Below, one piece after another: positions 1-9,049 of a stretch of 64,000 bases of DNA. The position numbers and the translations under genes are program-made. The stretch's first letter is position 1, and every line of letters starts with the position of its first letter. The DNA comes from Caldifarciminota bacterium. GTDB taxonomy: Bacteria; Hydrothermota; Tepidihabitantia; Tepidihabitantales; CAIPLT01. The notes under the pieces are model-generated. The model was not told the origin of the DNA. It did no database searches and saw only the letters and a list, made by a program, of their open reading frames with translations. The DNA lies in assembly GCA_903865935.1 (NCBI GenBank), contig CAIPLT010000015.1, forward strand, positions 1 through 64,000. Reading direction: 5' to 3'.

Positions 1-1
1 A

Positions 2-121
2 TCACCTCCGGGTATACATGAGGTTAAGTTTAAGGATTATATCAAGGGTGATAAAACGTTGGACTGGGCAATAATCGCTGATATTTATAAAATGAAAAGA
101 GAAGTATATGATCAGCAATGA
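2..121 (+). CDS. C-terminal fragment of an unidentified protein (partial, runs off the window edge)
   Basis: From base 2 an open frame of 39 codons runs to a TGA at 119-121. The residues are of ordinary soluble-protein composition (it includes DYIKGDKTLDWAIIADIY and ends KREVYDQQ), with no low-complexity bias. This reads as the tail of a gene that starts before the window. I do not recognise the family, and no start or motif is visible. The overlapping minus-strand frame at 2-187 is rich in F, I and S and looks like its shadow. Confidence 0.4.
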   Translation, partial: SPPGIHEVKFKDYIKGDKTLDWAIIADIYKMKREVYDQQ

Positions 122-354
122 TGTGCGGAAATGATTAATTGTTATCCGCTGATCTGGAACACAAAAAAGATAGTGTGTTGTTCCCATAAGAATCCCAGCC
201 GGGAATTTAGATCAGGAAAGTCTTTTTTTTGACACAAAACGGAAGTCGACTTAATTAATAATTTCGCTAAGATATTGAAAAAGTGGCGCGGGTCCATAGT
301 TCGGGTAGTAGTCGACACTTTTACCTGATAATTTTTTCTAGTATTTCCTCTGTG
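122..354. other. Non-coding spacer between convergent genes
   Basis: No convincing ORF or RNA is seen. A small inverted repeat (ATCCCAGCCGGGAATT near 190-206) followed by a T-run at 222-229 may terminate the plus-strand gene ending at 121, but the stem is short. The minus-strand terminator of the next gene lies at 355-394. Confidence 0.4.
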
Positions 355-394
355 GTTAAAACAAAATAAAAGGGGCAGGGAAAATCCCTGCCCC
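355..394 (-). terminator. Rho-independent terminator of the giant secreted-protein gene
   Basis: Perfect 9-bp stem GGGGCAGGG (372-380) and CCCTGCCCC (386-394) around a 5-base loop. On the minus strand it is followed directly by a T-rich run (TTTTATTTTGTTTT). It lies 19 bases past the stop codon of the 413-7774 gene. Confidence 0.9.
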
Positions 395-412
395 AGTCTT
401 ATTGTTTATAGT

Positions 413-3400
413 TTATTGTACAATGAGCTTTAACTCACTCGAATTTGTCGCATCGCTGTATTTGAGAAAGTAGATACCTTGAGGAATTTCCAATTTCCAA
501 TTTCCAATTTCCAATGTATATAAACCGGCATTGTGATATTCATCGGCAAATGTCTCAACTAATTTTCCAGTCGTGCTGTACAATTTAATCATTACTTTAC
601 CGGCAACTGGAACAGTATATTGAATTGTTGTTTGTTTGGAGAATGGATTGGGGTTAGCGGCAATTTGGGCATTGAGCAATGGGCATTGAGCGGATAATTG
701 TTCTGCTGTTTGCTCCGCGTTATTTGCTATTTGCTCTGTACTCTTCGCTCTTCGCTCTTCACTTTTCACTGATGACGGCACATACTGCCAGAACTCAAGT
801 TTGTTATTTCCTTTTAATAAATAAATGCTGTTATTGGCAAACGCCATCGCCGCGCCGGTCTTGGGTACCGATTTTTTATCGACAACACGCGGTATCGTTT
901 CCAGCGCTTCCCATCCCGCGCCGCCTGGTGTATATTGCCAGAACTCCTGTTTGCCGCCGCCTTTGATTGCATAAATTATCCCGTTGCCGCTTGTGATTGC
1001 AGCGCCGTCCTTGACCTTGTATTTATGTTTACCTAACAACGGATGAATTAACGGAATTGTTTCACGCTCGGACCAGCTGTTAATATTGATATTATACGCA
1101 TAAAAATAATTATGTTTGCCGTTGCCTTTCAAAGCGAAAATCGTATCGCCAAAAAGTGCCAGACAACTCCCGTCTTTGTATGCCTTGCCATCCGGTGTTA
1201 ATAATGCCTTGCCATCCGGTGACCAGCTGTTAGTTGCGACCTGGTATACGAAAAAGTTGTCCGCGGTTACTGGCTGCCCGCCGGCTAATAAGAAAATTAG
1301 GCCGTCGTAATAAACAAGGCTGCTGCCACCCTTTAAACCTTTTGCCGACTGCACAAATTGTTTAGCGGTCCATGTTCCCTGGGTAATATTATAAGCCCAT
1401 AATTCAGTAGTGTTATTGCCTTTCATTGCATATATAATATTATCGCCATTCCAAACCAGTGCCGCACCTTTACCGATTCTCTTCTTATTTATTCTCGTTG
1501 GGTCATACTGTTTATAACCGTACGGTATCGATTCTTTACGTTGCCATTGATCACTCGCAATACTGTATTTATAGAATTCGTTCGACTTATAACCACGGAA
1601 AGCATATAAAACCGTATCCGCTGCAACCAGCGAACCGCCATCTTTGACGTTTTTTCCTGTGAGAGTTAATATATCATGTTTTCTTACCCATTCGAGATTT
1701 ACAAAAAATACCATTTCCGAAGACCAGTCCGACCAGTTGCCGACCGAATCTTTTGCCTTGACCCGCCAGTGAAAATTACCCCGGTTCAGTTCAAAATTAC
1801 AGGCGGTGTCCGTTACAATCGAGTCTTTATTATATCGGACATTGACTTCGTAATTTGCTGCACCTGTTGCTGAATGCCAGACAAAATGCGATACCCGGCT
1901 GGTGACAACTGCGCTGTCCGCTGGCGAAATCAGAATCGGCACTGCGGGTGGTGTTATATCAACTGAATAAGTCCGCGCATCACTGAAATCACCCCAGTTG
2001 CCTGCCGCATCCCGACCGCGTGTCTGCCAGGTATAATGACCTTCGGATAAGCTGTCGGATGGCGTATAACTTGTATCGGTTGTTACGATATTAACCGCAT
2101 CGGTTTTTGCGCTGGTTACCAGAAGATTATATTGAGTTGCATCACCAACCCGGTGCCAGACAAATACTGGCCTCGGATTATTGCTGTGCTGATTGTCGGC
2201 TGGCAAAACCAATATCGGAGCATTCGGACCCTGGGTATCAATTGTCAGAGTCCAGTTACTGGAATACGGGTCAGCAGGACTTGGTTGCTCAACGCGAGCA
2301 TGCCAGTAATACAACCCATCCGCAAGCTCATTCCCGGCCAAAACCTGCCATTGAGAAATAGTTGTCAGTTCGTCAATTACCGGTGTATTAAAATTGATAT
2401 TGTCTGCAACCTGAATACGATATTGGTTTGCACCCGCTATGTCAATCCAGTCAAACAATGGCGCATTATTATTGGTTAAAAATTCGTCAACCGGCGACAA
2501 AAGCGTTAATGTTATCGGCTGGACAATAAAATCTTTAATCATCATGTTGTTGTATGGGTTTCCGTCATCGGGTAATGTTGTATATGATTTGAATTGATAA
2601 TTACCGTCAACCATTAATGTGCAAGGTTTAAAATAAACCTGCGCCGCTGCCCGTCCATTGGCAACTAAGACCGTGTCAAAATCCTGATACACCAAACTCG
2701 GCGCATTAAAATTTACTGAAACATCATCAAGATAAATCGTGCCCTGATTAAGGCCTTTATTGACAAATGCAATATATATGTTCTGGTTGGCATATCCGCT
2801 GAGCGAGATGATTTTTTCCGAGTAGGCAGTATTGCGGATACCGAACGCATCTCGTCGGATGGTAAAGTCACTAATCGCATTGCTGGTATTAGAGAGCCAT
2901 ATCTCAATTGAATCGTTACCCGCAACGCTCGTCTTATACCAGAAATGCAGTTCGCCATTGACCGGCACCGCAATCTGCCGGGTTACCAGCCAATCATCAT
3001 TTCGCAAGCCCGGTATTTCGCTGGCGCATGCTGCACAGGTAGTTCCGCTCATCGGCGTTATTGTATTTTTCTGCCACTTGGCACCGCCACCGTCATTATT
3101 ATAAATTGCCCAGCCGGTTGGCGGGAAATTACCGCCTTCAAAACCATCAGCGAAACCACTGCCTGGTTTGTAGATTTCTGCAGTCACCGGCACTGATTCG
3201 GCCTGAGTGCTGTTATTGACCACGGTCACCTGCGGGGTAAATCCAACCCGTTTCCATTCGGTTTGCGCGGGTCGGCTGATTGCACTGATCATCACGTCCG
3301 AAACTGAATATACTGCGACACTATCAACAAAAATATTATTGCCGTTGTCATTAAAAGCATGGAAGGCAATCATTGCTGTATTGCCAATGCTGTTGTCCAA

Positions 3401-6400
3401 AGAAATTATATGCGCCTGCCAGCCATTGGTCGGCTGATAACGGATAATCTTATTATGCCTCTGCCAGGTCAGACCATTATCGCCTGATGTTTCAATCAAG
3501 ATACTGTCGTCACCCGCCGCATTGTCATGATACATATAAAATTTAAGTTGTGCCTGCGCTACATCAGTGAAATCAATCGGTGGTAAGACTAGTCGTGCAT
3601 TGGCACCGATCACCGGATAATCGGAATTGTATTGTGCTTCGCCCGCCCCATGATATGGTGCTTGGGTTGGGTTAGTTCCGGCACTCACTCTTGTCCAGTT
3701 CGAACCGCCGCTGGCAATGACCTGTTCGGTCCAGCCAAAAGGCGGGAAAGTTGTGCTGTCAAACGACTCGGCAAATGGTAATGTAATTGCCGGCAAGGTT
3801 GTCTGGGTTGCCGATGGCCCATATCCGGTTTCAATTCTATTATTATTACGGGCTTTGGCATCAAAAGTGTAAACCATATTCGGCATCAGACCATTAACCG
3901 ATTTTCCGCTGGCACCGCCAAATTGAGCATAGGTCGCCCAGACCGCAGTATCAACCAAAACGCCGTTGGGATGAAGATATTTTGTATCATCTCCGTTGTC
4001 CGCTGTCCGCTGTCCGCTATTTTGCGGTACGCGGTTTACGGTTCGCGGTTCGCGGTAAACAGCTGGTTTATTAACAACCGAACCGATTAATATTCTGATT
4101 AAATATTGAACCTGAGTCGAATTGGATTTTGGCTCCAGTTTTACTTTCAGCGCGGTATAACTCATATTTGACAGATATGGTAAACCTGGTGTCTCAGCCA
4201 GAGTACTGGTATCACGCTGGGTAAAATCAGTTTCACCATACTGGTCAAACGCCGATACCCGCCACCAGTAATGCGCGCCTGGAATCAGGTTATTTACGGT
4301 ATATGTCGTCTCATTAGCACTAACCGAATCTATTAATGGAAATTCATTTACCGTCGTCGTATCAAAGCGGATATAAAATCCTGTCTCGTCCGATGAATTA
4401 TCCCGCCACGACAATTTCATACTGCTCGTCGAAACATTGGATAAAATCAGGTTTGATGGCGGAGTTGGTAAAGTAGCGGTTTGAAACAACCAGATTGATG
4501 AAACGGTCGCTGCGTCAGTTGGACCTGCCCCGCCCTTGCGGGCGATGGCGGGGTTTGTATCATTCCAGGCAACAATCTGCCAGAAATAATTTCTGGTTTG
4601 TAATAAATGGCTATAATGATAGAAAGTATCGGCCTGGAGAGCACTCACTTTCTTATTTGGCGGATTAATCGTGTCTAAATAGACATCGTAAAATTCGGCA
4701 GTAGTTGCTTTGTGCCACATTAAATTACCGTCAAGTCTTTGCCAGGTCGAACTCGAGTCCGGACTGATTAGACTGAAGTTACCTGGCGGGTTGGGCAGAT
4801 ATTCATCCGCGCCGATATCCGGATGGACCGGATGGCGGTAATCGTTATCAATATCGTTATTAATTCCCGAAATTGGCACTCCTTTTCGGTCAACATTTAT
4901 GGAATTGGGATTGATGTGCAGATTACTTGCACTCTGAAAATCAGGGGTTTTATTGATGCTATTAGCATCTTGTGACGAAGCGGTTCTCCATGCAATTAGA
5001 TTTTTACATAAAACTCCGCCCCAATAACCGACATAACCGCTGTCATTCGGAGCATAAAAATCATTATAATTAGACACAAGACCCGCTCCGGTATTGGCAC
5101 AATAAATCGCACAATGTTTGCCCGTCCCCGCACTATTTATCCGGTTATTAAAAATAATATTATTCTTAAGATTAATTATTGACTGATAACCGCGATAGAA
5201 TCCGTAGGAATTAAAACTCATAGTATCAGTGCCGCCGATATAAATCGTATTATCATAGATATCGAATAAATAACCAACGCCCGATGCTTCGCAGATGCCA
5301 TAGATAGTCGCCGTTCGATGATTCCTTATTGCATCGATTGAGATAAAATTATTGATGATTCTGGTCACCCGGGTGGTTGAGCCAAAATAGAGATGAATGC
5401 CGCGGAAAGTTGGTGTGGCGTATGATGTCCAGAAATCGCGAATCGTATTACGCAGGATTTGCGTACCGCCAACCGTTGCGGCACCCAGCGCAATACCCTG
5501 TAAAGTCGAACTGGCCTGTTGAGTCAGGGTAAAAATTTCATTGCCGTCAATAACCGTGTACAGAGCATTGTTCACCAAATAAATACCACAACTGCTGAAA
5601 TCATAAATCCGACAACCGATAATTGAATCATAGCGGTTCTCATTTGGATTTGCTGAACCATTGAAATAAACACCATATGCCGGGGCAACGGTTGACGAAT
5701 GAATGTCGCACTCACTGATAACGTTACCATTATTGCCGCCGATCGAGAAATATATCGCTCCGGTTGAAGTATTCGCCGCTTTAAGATTACACTTTCTTAT
5801 CGTATTATTACAAGCACCGTTAATAAAACGGATCGCCGGAGCACTCGAAGCATTATTAATAATTACTATACTATCAATGCGCAATCGGGCAACTGCCTTA
5901 ATATCAAAAATTGCCGTCGAATTCGAACTCTGAATCAGCGGCATTGCGCCTTCTGGTCTAATGGTCAAACTCCAGTTGCTGTTTTGATATGCAACCGGCA
6001 AACTACAAACCAATGGATAGATTTCTGAAGGATAAGCTGTATCCAACAGACTAAACATTACATCGCCGATTATTACCGAATTTTTCCATGACGCTAATGC
6101 ATCGGTAATTCGAATATAATCACCATCAACACCGACCGAAAAATTGCCGGCGAGCGTGTTATAAATCGAGATAACCACGGTCATCGTATCATCACTCGGA
6201 TACTGTTCATCTCTTAAGCCGAGTGAACAGCGAATTGCTTTGTTCCCAGCTGATGAAGGATAATATTTATGTCGAAATACAAAATTAACCGTATCGCCGT
6301 ATGCCAAATTTATATAACAGGTTTCACTAACCGTTGCTTTATCCAGCGTTTTATAGAACACCGGAATTGTATCCTGTGTGTAATACCCAAGATTAATAAT

Positions 6401-7774
6401 ATGCAGGCCGACGGTAACTGAATCATGAACTGTAACTAAGCTCGGCAACAAGTTTACTGCAGTAACTGCAACATCGTTGTTGAACATCGTCCTTTGCTCA
6501 TACTCATATACCGACCGGTTACCGGTGATAACTATTTCGTCGGTATTAGGAACACCGCTTGGCGGTCGGTACCTATTAACATTGCCGACCGCAACACCAT
6601 AAGTCGTACCGCCGGTTGATGGCAAAAACTTATAATACCAATTAGCGCCCGTCTTCCAGACTACGACCGGATAATTATTCGCTGACGTACCACCTGCAAC
6701 CGCAACAATCTCATTACCGTCATGCATATCATAGACATTTCCGACTGTAATCTCGCCCCGACCTTGCCAGGCAGTGTTATAACAGGCAAGCTGGGCCAAA
6801 GACCATTCTGTCCCTTTTCCCCTAAAAATAAAAATATTGCCCTGAGTTGAATAATTGTACCCATTATTGACACAGATTTCGTCTCGGTAATGGTCTTTTT
6901 CAAAGTCACCCACCGCAACATCAAAGAAACTGTCGTTGCTGCTACGAAATATCGTCATCGTATCCCAACCAATTATTGCTTTTGACAACTTCATAACCCG
7001 TCCACCGCCCGTAACCACGACAACTTCGTTACCAATATGCGTAGAATCAAAATCGCCGACTGCTACACCATAGCATATGGAGCCATCTCCGCCCCAAATT
7101 GAATCAATAACAAAAGAATCAGTGCCTGCCCAGCTTGCTCTGAACAAAGCATTCCCGCTCGGAAATATTATATCATTCAATCCATCATTATCCGCATCGG
7201 CAACTGCTATATCCAGTATTGAAGCGACAAATCGTCGTGAATGTAGGTTTTTGGACAGTGTTTCGGTTTTCCAAGTTGAACCATTCCACCATGCTCGATT
7301 TATCATATATGGATCACCAGTTCGAGCATAAATCATATCTGTTACCCCATCATTATTAATATCACCAACTGCTACCCCATGAAATCTACCAGAACTAATA
7401 CCCGCACAAGAATCAATCCAACGACCATTTGCCCCGTGTCGCTGCCAACCCAATGAGTCTCGCTTTAATGGTGGAAAGTGTGTTGTATCATTAATGAGTA
7501 GAGCATATCCGGGTAGTGCAGACATAACCGTAAAAATTCTTGTTGTTTCGTCAGCTGAACCCTTGAAAAACTTACCTACTGCAACATCACGAATAGTTCC
7601 GGTTAACGATGGTGGTCCGAAAATTCGGGTTGTATCAAAACTAATCACTGCGTCAGAATTATCGACGATTATCGGTGAGAACACATTACTTGAAGCAAAA
7701 ATCTGCAAATACAATAAACAAATAGCAACAAATATTAATTTATACTTATGCTTAAAATTTATCCTAATATCAAT
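413..7774 (-). CDS. Giant secreted multidomain protein: FG-GAP, beta-helix, FnIII, adhesin-like, kelch and C-terminal sorting domain
   Basis: About 2,450 residues, probably exported and displayed on the cell surface. Domains, numbered from the TTG at 7714: FG-GAP/VCBS-like repeats at about 40-400 (VAVGDINNDGVTDMIYA, IAVADADNDGLNDIIF), a CARDB-like segment at 410-500, a right-handed parallel beta-helix at 585-965 ending in PDIGADEY, FnIII-type modules from about 1085, two MAM/cleaved-adhesin-like domains at 1316 and 1523 (each with F-P-P-x-G-W), Ig-like repeats LLSPVDEF from 1738, a kelch-like propeller at 2010-2312, a linker, and a type A sorting domain at 2350-2433 (ANPNPFSKQTTIQY ... GIYFLKYSD). 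No ATG, GTG or TTG start gives a signal peptide. Extending upstream to an ATT at 7774 adds KHKYKLIFVAICLLYLQIFA, a good signal sequence, with GAGG 6 bases before it. Three heptamer arrays lie inside the gene. The ligand is unknown. Confidence 0.85.
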   Translation of the reverse strand: MDIRINFKHKYKLIFVAICLLYLQIFASSNVFSPIIVDNSDAVISFDTTRIFGPPSLTGTIRDVAVGKFFKGSADETTRIFTVMSALPGYALLINDTTHFPPLKRDSLGWQRHGANGRWIDSCAGISSGRFHGVAVGDINNDGVTDMIYARTGDPYMINRAWWNGSTWKTETLSKNLHSRRFVASILDIAVADADNDGLNDIIFPSGNALFRASWAGTDSFVIDSIWGGDGSICYGVAVGDFDSTHIGNEVVVVTGGGRVMKLSKAIIGWDTMTIFRSSNDSFFDVAVGDFEKDHYRDEICVNNGYNYSTQGNIFIFRGKGTEWSLAQLACYNTAWQGRGEITVGNVYDMHDGNEIVAVAGGTSANNYPVVVWKTGANWYYKFLPSTGGTTYGVAVGNVNRYRPPSGVPNTDEIVITGNRSVYEYEQRTMFNNDVAVTAVNLLPSLVTVHDSVTVGLHIINLGYYTQDTIPVFYKTLDKATVSETCYINLAYGDTVNFVFRHKYYPSSAGNKAIRCSLGLRDEQYPSDDTMTVVISIYNTLAGNFSVGVDGDYIRITDALASWKNSVIIGDVMFSLLDTAYPSEIYPLVCSLPVAYQNSNWSLTIRPEGAMPLIQSSNSTAIFDIKAVARLRIDSIVIINNASSAPAIRFINGACNNTIRKCNLKAANTSTGAIYFSIGGNNGNVISECDIHSSTVAPAYGVYFNGSANPNENRYDSIIGCRIYDFSSCGIYLVNNALYTVIDGNEIFTLTQQASSTLQGIALGAATVGGTQILRNTIRDFWTSYATPTFRGIHLYFGSTTRVTRIINNFISIDAIRNHRTATIYGICEASGVGYLFDIYDNTIYIGGTDTMSFNSYGFYRGYQSIINLKNNIIFNNRINSAGTGKHCAIYCANTGAGLVSNYNDFYAPNDSGYVGYWGGVLCKNLIAWRTASSQDANSINKTPDFQSASNLHINPNSINVDRKGVPISGINNDIDNDYRHPVHPDIGADEYLPNPPGNFSLISPDSSSTWQRLDGNLMWHKATTAEFYDVYLDTINPPNKKVSALQADTFYHYSHLLQTRNYFWQIVAWNDTNPAIARKGGAGPTDAATVSSIWLFQTATLPTPPSNLILSNVSTSSMKLSWRDNSSDETGFYIRFDTTTVNEFPLIDSVSANETTYTVNNLIPGAHYWWRVSAFDQYGETDFTQRDTSTLAETPGLPYLSNMSYTALKVKLEPKSNSTQVQYLIRILIGSVVNKPAVYREPRTVNRVPQNSGQRTADNGDDTKYLHPNGVLVDTAVWATYAQFGGASGKSVNGLMPNMVYTFDAKARNNNRIETGYGPSATQTTLPAITLPFAESFDSTTFPPFGWTEQVIASGGSNWTRVSAGTNPTQAPYHGAGEAQYNSDYPVIGANARLVLPPIDFTDVAQAQLKFYMYHDNAAGDDSILIETSGDNGLTWQRHNKIIRYQPTNGWQAHIISLDNSIGNTAMIAFHAFNDNGNNIFVDSVAVYSVSDVMISAISRPAQTEWKRVGFTPQVTVVNNSTQAESVPVTAEIYKPGSGFADGFEGGNFPPTGWAIYNNDGGGAKWQKNTITPMSGTTCAACASEIPGLRNDDWLVTRQIAVPVNGELHFWYKTSVAGNDSIEIWLSNTSNAISDFTIRRDAFGIRNTAYSEKIISLSGYANQNIYIAFVNKGLNQGTIYLDDVSVNFNAPSLVYQDFDTVLVANGRAAAQVYFKPCTLMVDGNYQFKSYTTLPDDGNPYNNMMIKDFIVQPITLTLLSPVDEFLTNNNAPLFDWIDIAGANQYRIQVADNINFNTPVIDELTTISQWQVLAGNELADGLYYWHARVEQPSPADPYSSNWTLTIDTQGPNAPILVLPADNQHSNNPRPVFVWHRVGDATQYNLLVTSAKTDAVNIVTTDTSYTPSDSLSEGHYTWQTRGRDAAGNWGDFSDARTYSVDITPPAVPILISPADSAVVTSRVSHFVWHSATGAANYEVNVRYNKDSIVTDTACNFELNRGNFHWRVKAKDSVGNWSDWSSEMVFFVNLEWVRKHDILTLTGKNVKDGGSLVAADTVLYAFRGYKSNEFYKYSIASDQWQRKESIPYGYKQYDPTRINKKRIGKGAALVWNGDNIIYAMKGNNTTELWAYNITQGTWTAKQFVQSAKGLKGGSSLVYYDGLIFLLAGGQPVTADNFFVYQVATNSWSPDGKALLTPDGKAYKDGSCLALFGDTIFALKGNGKHNYFYAYNININSWSERETIPLIHPLLGKHKYKVKDGAAITSGNGIIYAIKGGGKQEFWQYTPGGAGWEALETIPRVVDKKSVPKTGAAMAFANNSIYLLKGNNKLEFWQYVPSSVKSEERRAKSTEQIANNAEQTAEQLSAQCPLLNAQIAANPNPFSKQTTIQYTVPVAGKVMIKLYSTTGKLVETFADEYHNAGLYTLEIGNWKLEIPQGIYFLKYSDATNSSELKLIVQ
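485..512. repeat. Heptanucleotide array AATTTCC x4 inside the sorting domain
   Basis: Four perfect tandem copies of AATTTCC within the last 35 codons of the giant gene. They encode the EIGNWKLEIP part of its C-terminal sorting domain. Because the unit is 7 bases, gain or loss of one copy would shift the frame. Confidence 0.9.
667..771. repeat. Degenerate heptamer array (15 units) encoding the kelch-to-sorting-domain linker
   Basis: Reads in register as GGGCATT GAGCAAT / GGGCATT GAGCGGA / ... TTTGCTA TTTGCTC ... TTCGCTC TTCGCTC / TTCACTT TTCACTG. Fifteen units make 105 bases, or 35 codons, in frame. The product is a polar low-complexity linker (EERRAKSTEQIANNAEQ...). Confidence 0.8.
3991..4060. 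repeat. Degenerate heptamer array (10 units) in the FnIII region
   Basis: Units CTCCGTT, GTCCGCT x3, ATTTTGC, GGTACGC, GGTTTAC, GGTTCGC x2, GGTAAAC. They encode an arginine/asparagine-rich insertion (YREPRTVNRVPQNSGQRTA) at about residues 1218-1241 of the giant protein. Confidence 0.85.
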
Positions 7775-7879
7775 ATATCACCTCGACCATATAAAAAATT
7801 AACTAAAAACCATGATGGTTTATCAATGCACTCTGTCATACTAAACACCTATACCCTTCAATATTATATATAGTCAGCA

Positions 7880-7908
7880 ATTATGATAGAAATAAAAGAT
7901 TTTGTCAA
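7880..7908 (-). promoter_or_regulatory. Sigma-70-like promoter of the giant secreted-protein gene
   Basis: On the minus strand TTGACA (7903-7908), 17-base spacer, CATAAT (7880-7885). Predicted start of transcription near 7873, giving a leader of about 100 bases before the proposed ATT start at 7774. Confidence 0.7.
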
Positions 7909-7956
7909 GAATTAAATATCTGTTGTGCCTTATTATAATCTAATAAATACCGCGAA

Positions 7957-8871
7957 CTAACTGACTTTTTCTAAATCATCGATTTTTCCTACTGAAATAA
8001 CGCTTGCATTTGGAGCGATACGTTTCACTAGTCCAGCAAGAACTCGTCCTGGACCAACTTCAATAAAATCAACATAACCTAAGTTTATTGCACTGGTAAT
8101 TGTCTTGGTCCACAGGACCGGATTTATCAATTGTTCTTCTAAAGCTTGCCGGACTACAAATAACTCAGAAGTTACCGTTCCCGTGCGATTGGGAATTATT
8201 GGAAACTTGGGCCGATTGAACTCAAAAGTTTGTAGAAAGTTTTTATAACTCTCGGCTGATTCGCGCAATAACGGTGAATGGAAAGCACCACTTACCGGCA
8301 GCATCACCGCTTTCAGAGCTCCTTTAATCGTCGCCTGATCACAAACCGCTTTTACTGAAGACGGTTCGCCCGAGATAACAATCTGCCCTGGCGCATTAAA
8401 GTTAGCTGGCACAACAACCCCTTTACTATTTTTACACAGTTCGATTACTTCGCTTTCCGATAAACCAATAATTGCTGCCATCGCTCCCGGTTTTTTTAAA
8501 CCTTCAGAAAACATCAGTTCGCCGCGCTGTTTTACTAACTTGAGGACCGACTCAAAACTGAGAACCCCCGCACAATACAATGCTGAATATTCACCTAAAC
8601 TATGCCCGCAAGCAAGTGCCGGTTCAATGTTTCTGTTTTTCAGAATTTCAAAACAAACTATTGAATGTATTAAAATCGCTGGCTGCGTATTATTTGTATT
8701 TCGAAGCTCTGTGTCGGGACCTTCAAATGATAGCTTTTTTATCGGAAGATTTAAAATTGTTTCTGCCTGGTCGTAAATTTCTTTTGCATAGAGATATTTA
8801 TCATAAAGATCTTTGCCCATGCCAACATACTGCGACCCCTGACCTGGAAAAATAAAACAGTATTTTTTCAT
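7957..8871 (-). CDS. fabD: Malonyl-CoA:ACP transacylase
   Basis: 304 residues, the usual FabD length. The enzyme moves malonyl groups from CoA to acyl carrier protein to feed fatty-acid elongation in the cytoplasm. Visible motifs: N-terminal FPGQGSQYVGMG, the nucleophile elbow GHSLGEYSAL near residue 95, and the catalytic-His segment SGAFHSPLL near residue 205. fabZ (36.0 kb) and accD (62.3 kb) of the same pathway lie elsewhere in the window, not in a fab operon. The ATG at 8871 has no Shine-Dalgarno sequence, but a promoter -10 box ends 7 bases before it, so the mRNA is probably leaderless. It is divergent from the barrel-protein gene at 9050. Confidence 0.96.
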   Translation of the reverse strand: MKKYCFIFPGQGSQYVGMGKDLYDKYLYAKEIYDQAETILNLPIKKLSFEGPDTELRNTNNTQPAILIHSIVCFEILKNRNIEPALACGHSLGEYSALYCAGVLSFESVLKLVKQRGELMFSEGLKKPGAMAAIIGLSESEVIELCKNSKGVVVPANFNAPGQIVISGEPSSVKAVCDQATIKGALKAVMLPVSGAFHSPLLRESAESYKNFLQTFEFNRPKFPIIPNRTGTVTSELFVVRQALEEQLINPVLWTKTITSAINLGYVDFIEVGPGRVLAGLVKRIAPNASVISVGKIDDLEKVS

Positions 8872-8878
8872 ATCTTTA

Positions 8879-8906
8879 ATTTTATAAAAATAAATAGAAA
8901 CGTCAA
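8879..8906 (-). promoter_or_regulatory. Promoter of fabD, predicted leaderless
   Basis: Minus strand TTGACG (8901-8906), 16-base spacer, TAAAAT (8879-8884), then 7 bases to the fabD ATG. The expected transcription start falls on or next to the A of the start codon. Confidence 0.65.
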
Positions 8907-8915
8907 CAGTTTAAT

Positions 8916-8936
8916 GCGTGAAGCGTTGAGCGTGCA
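8916..8936. repeat. Short heptamer array GCGTGAA/GCGTTGA/GCGTGCA
   Basis: Three related 7-base units placed just upstream of the fabD -35 box, between two divergent promoters. Confidence 0.6.
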
Positions 8937-8960
8937 ATGAAACTGGTTTTAAAATAATAC

Positions 8961-8990
8961 TTGACATATCTGGTTTTTTTGTTACATTAT
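8961..8990 (+). promoter_or_regulatory. Probable promoter of the outer-membrane barrel gene
   Basis: TTGACA at 8961-8966, followed by TACATT (983-988, spacer 16) or CATTAT (985-990, spacer 18). The leader is about 55 bases and ends in a strong AGGAGG site before the ATG at 9050. Confidence 0.55.
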
Positions 8991-9049
8991 ACCGTTTTTG
9001 TGTAAGTCTACGCCCAAACAAATAGGGCGGGATAAAGTGAGGAGGCACA

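Noticed and set aside
2-187. Minus-strand ORF of 61 codons at the window start
   Set aside because: F/I/S/Y-rich composition typical of AT-rich shadow frames. The plus-strand frame ending at 121 looks more like protein.
485-771. CRISPR-like reading of the repeated tracts
   Set aside because: Units are 7 bases, tandem and without spacers, and lie in coding sequence. No cas gene is in the window.
679-966. Plus-strand ORF of 95 codons across the kelch/linker region of the giant gene
   Set aside because: It is the antisense shadow of the heptamer array and kelch region (ALYSSLFALHFS is simply the array read in another frame). No ribosome site or promoter.
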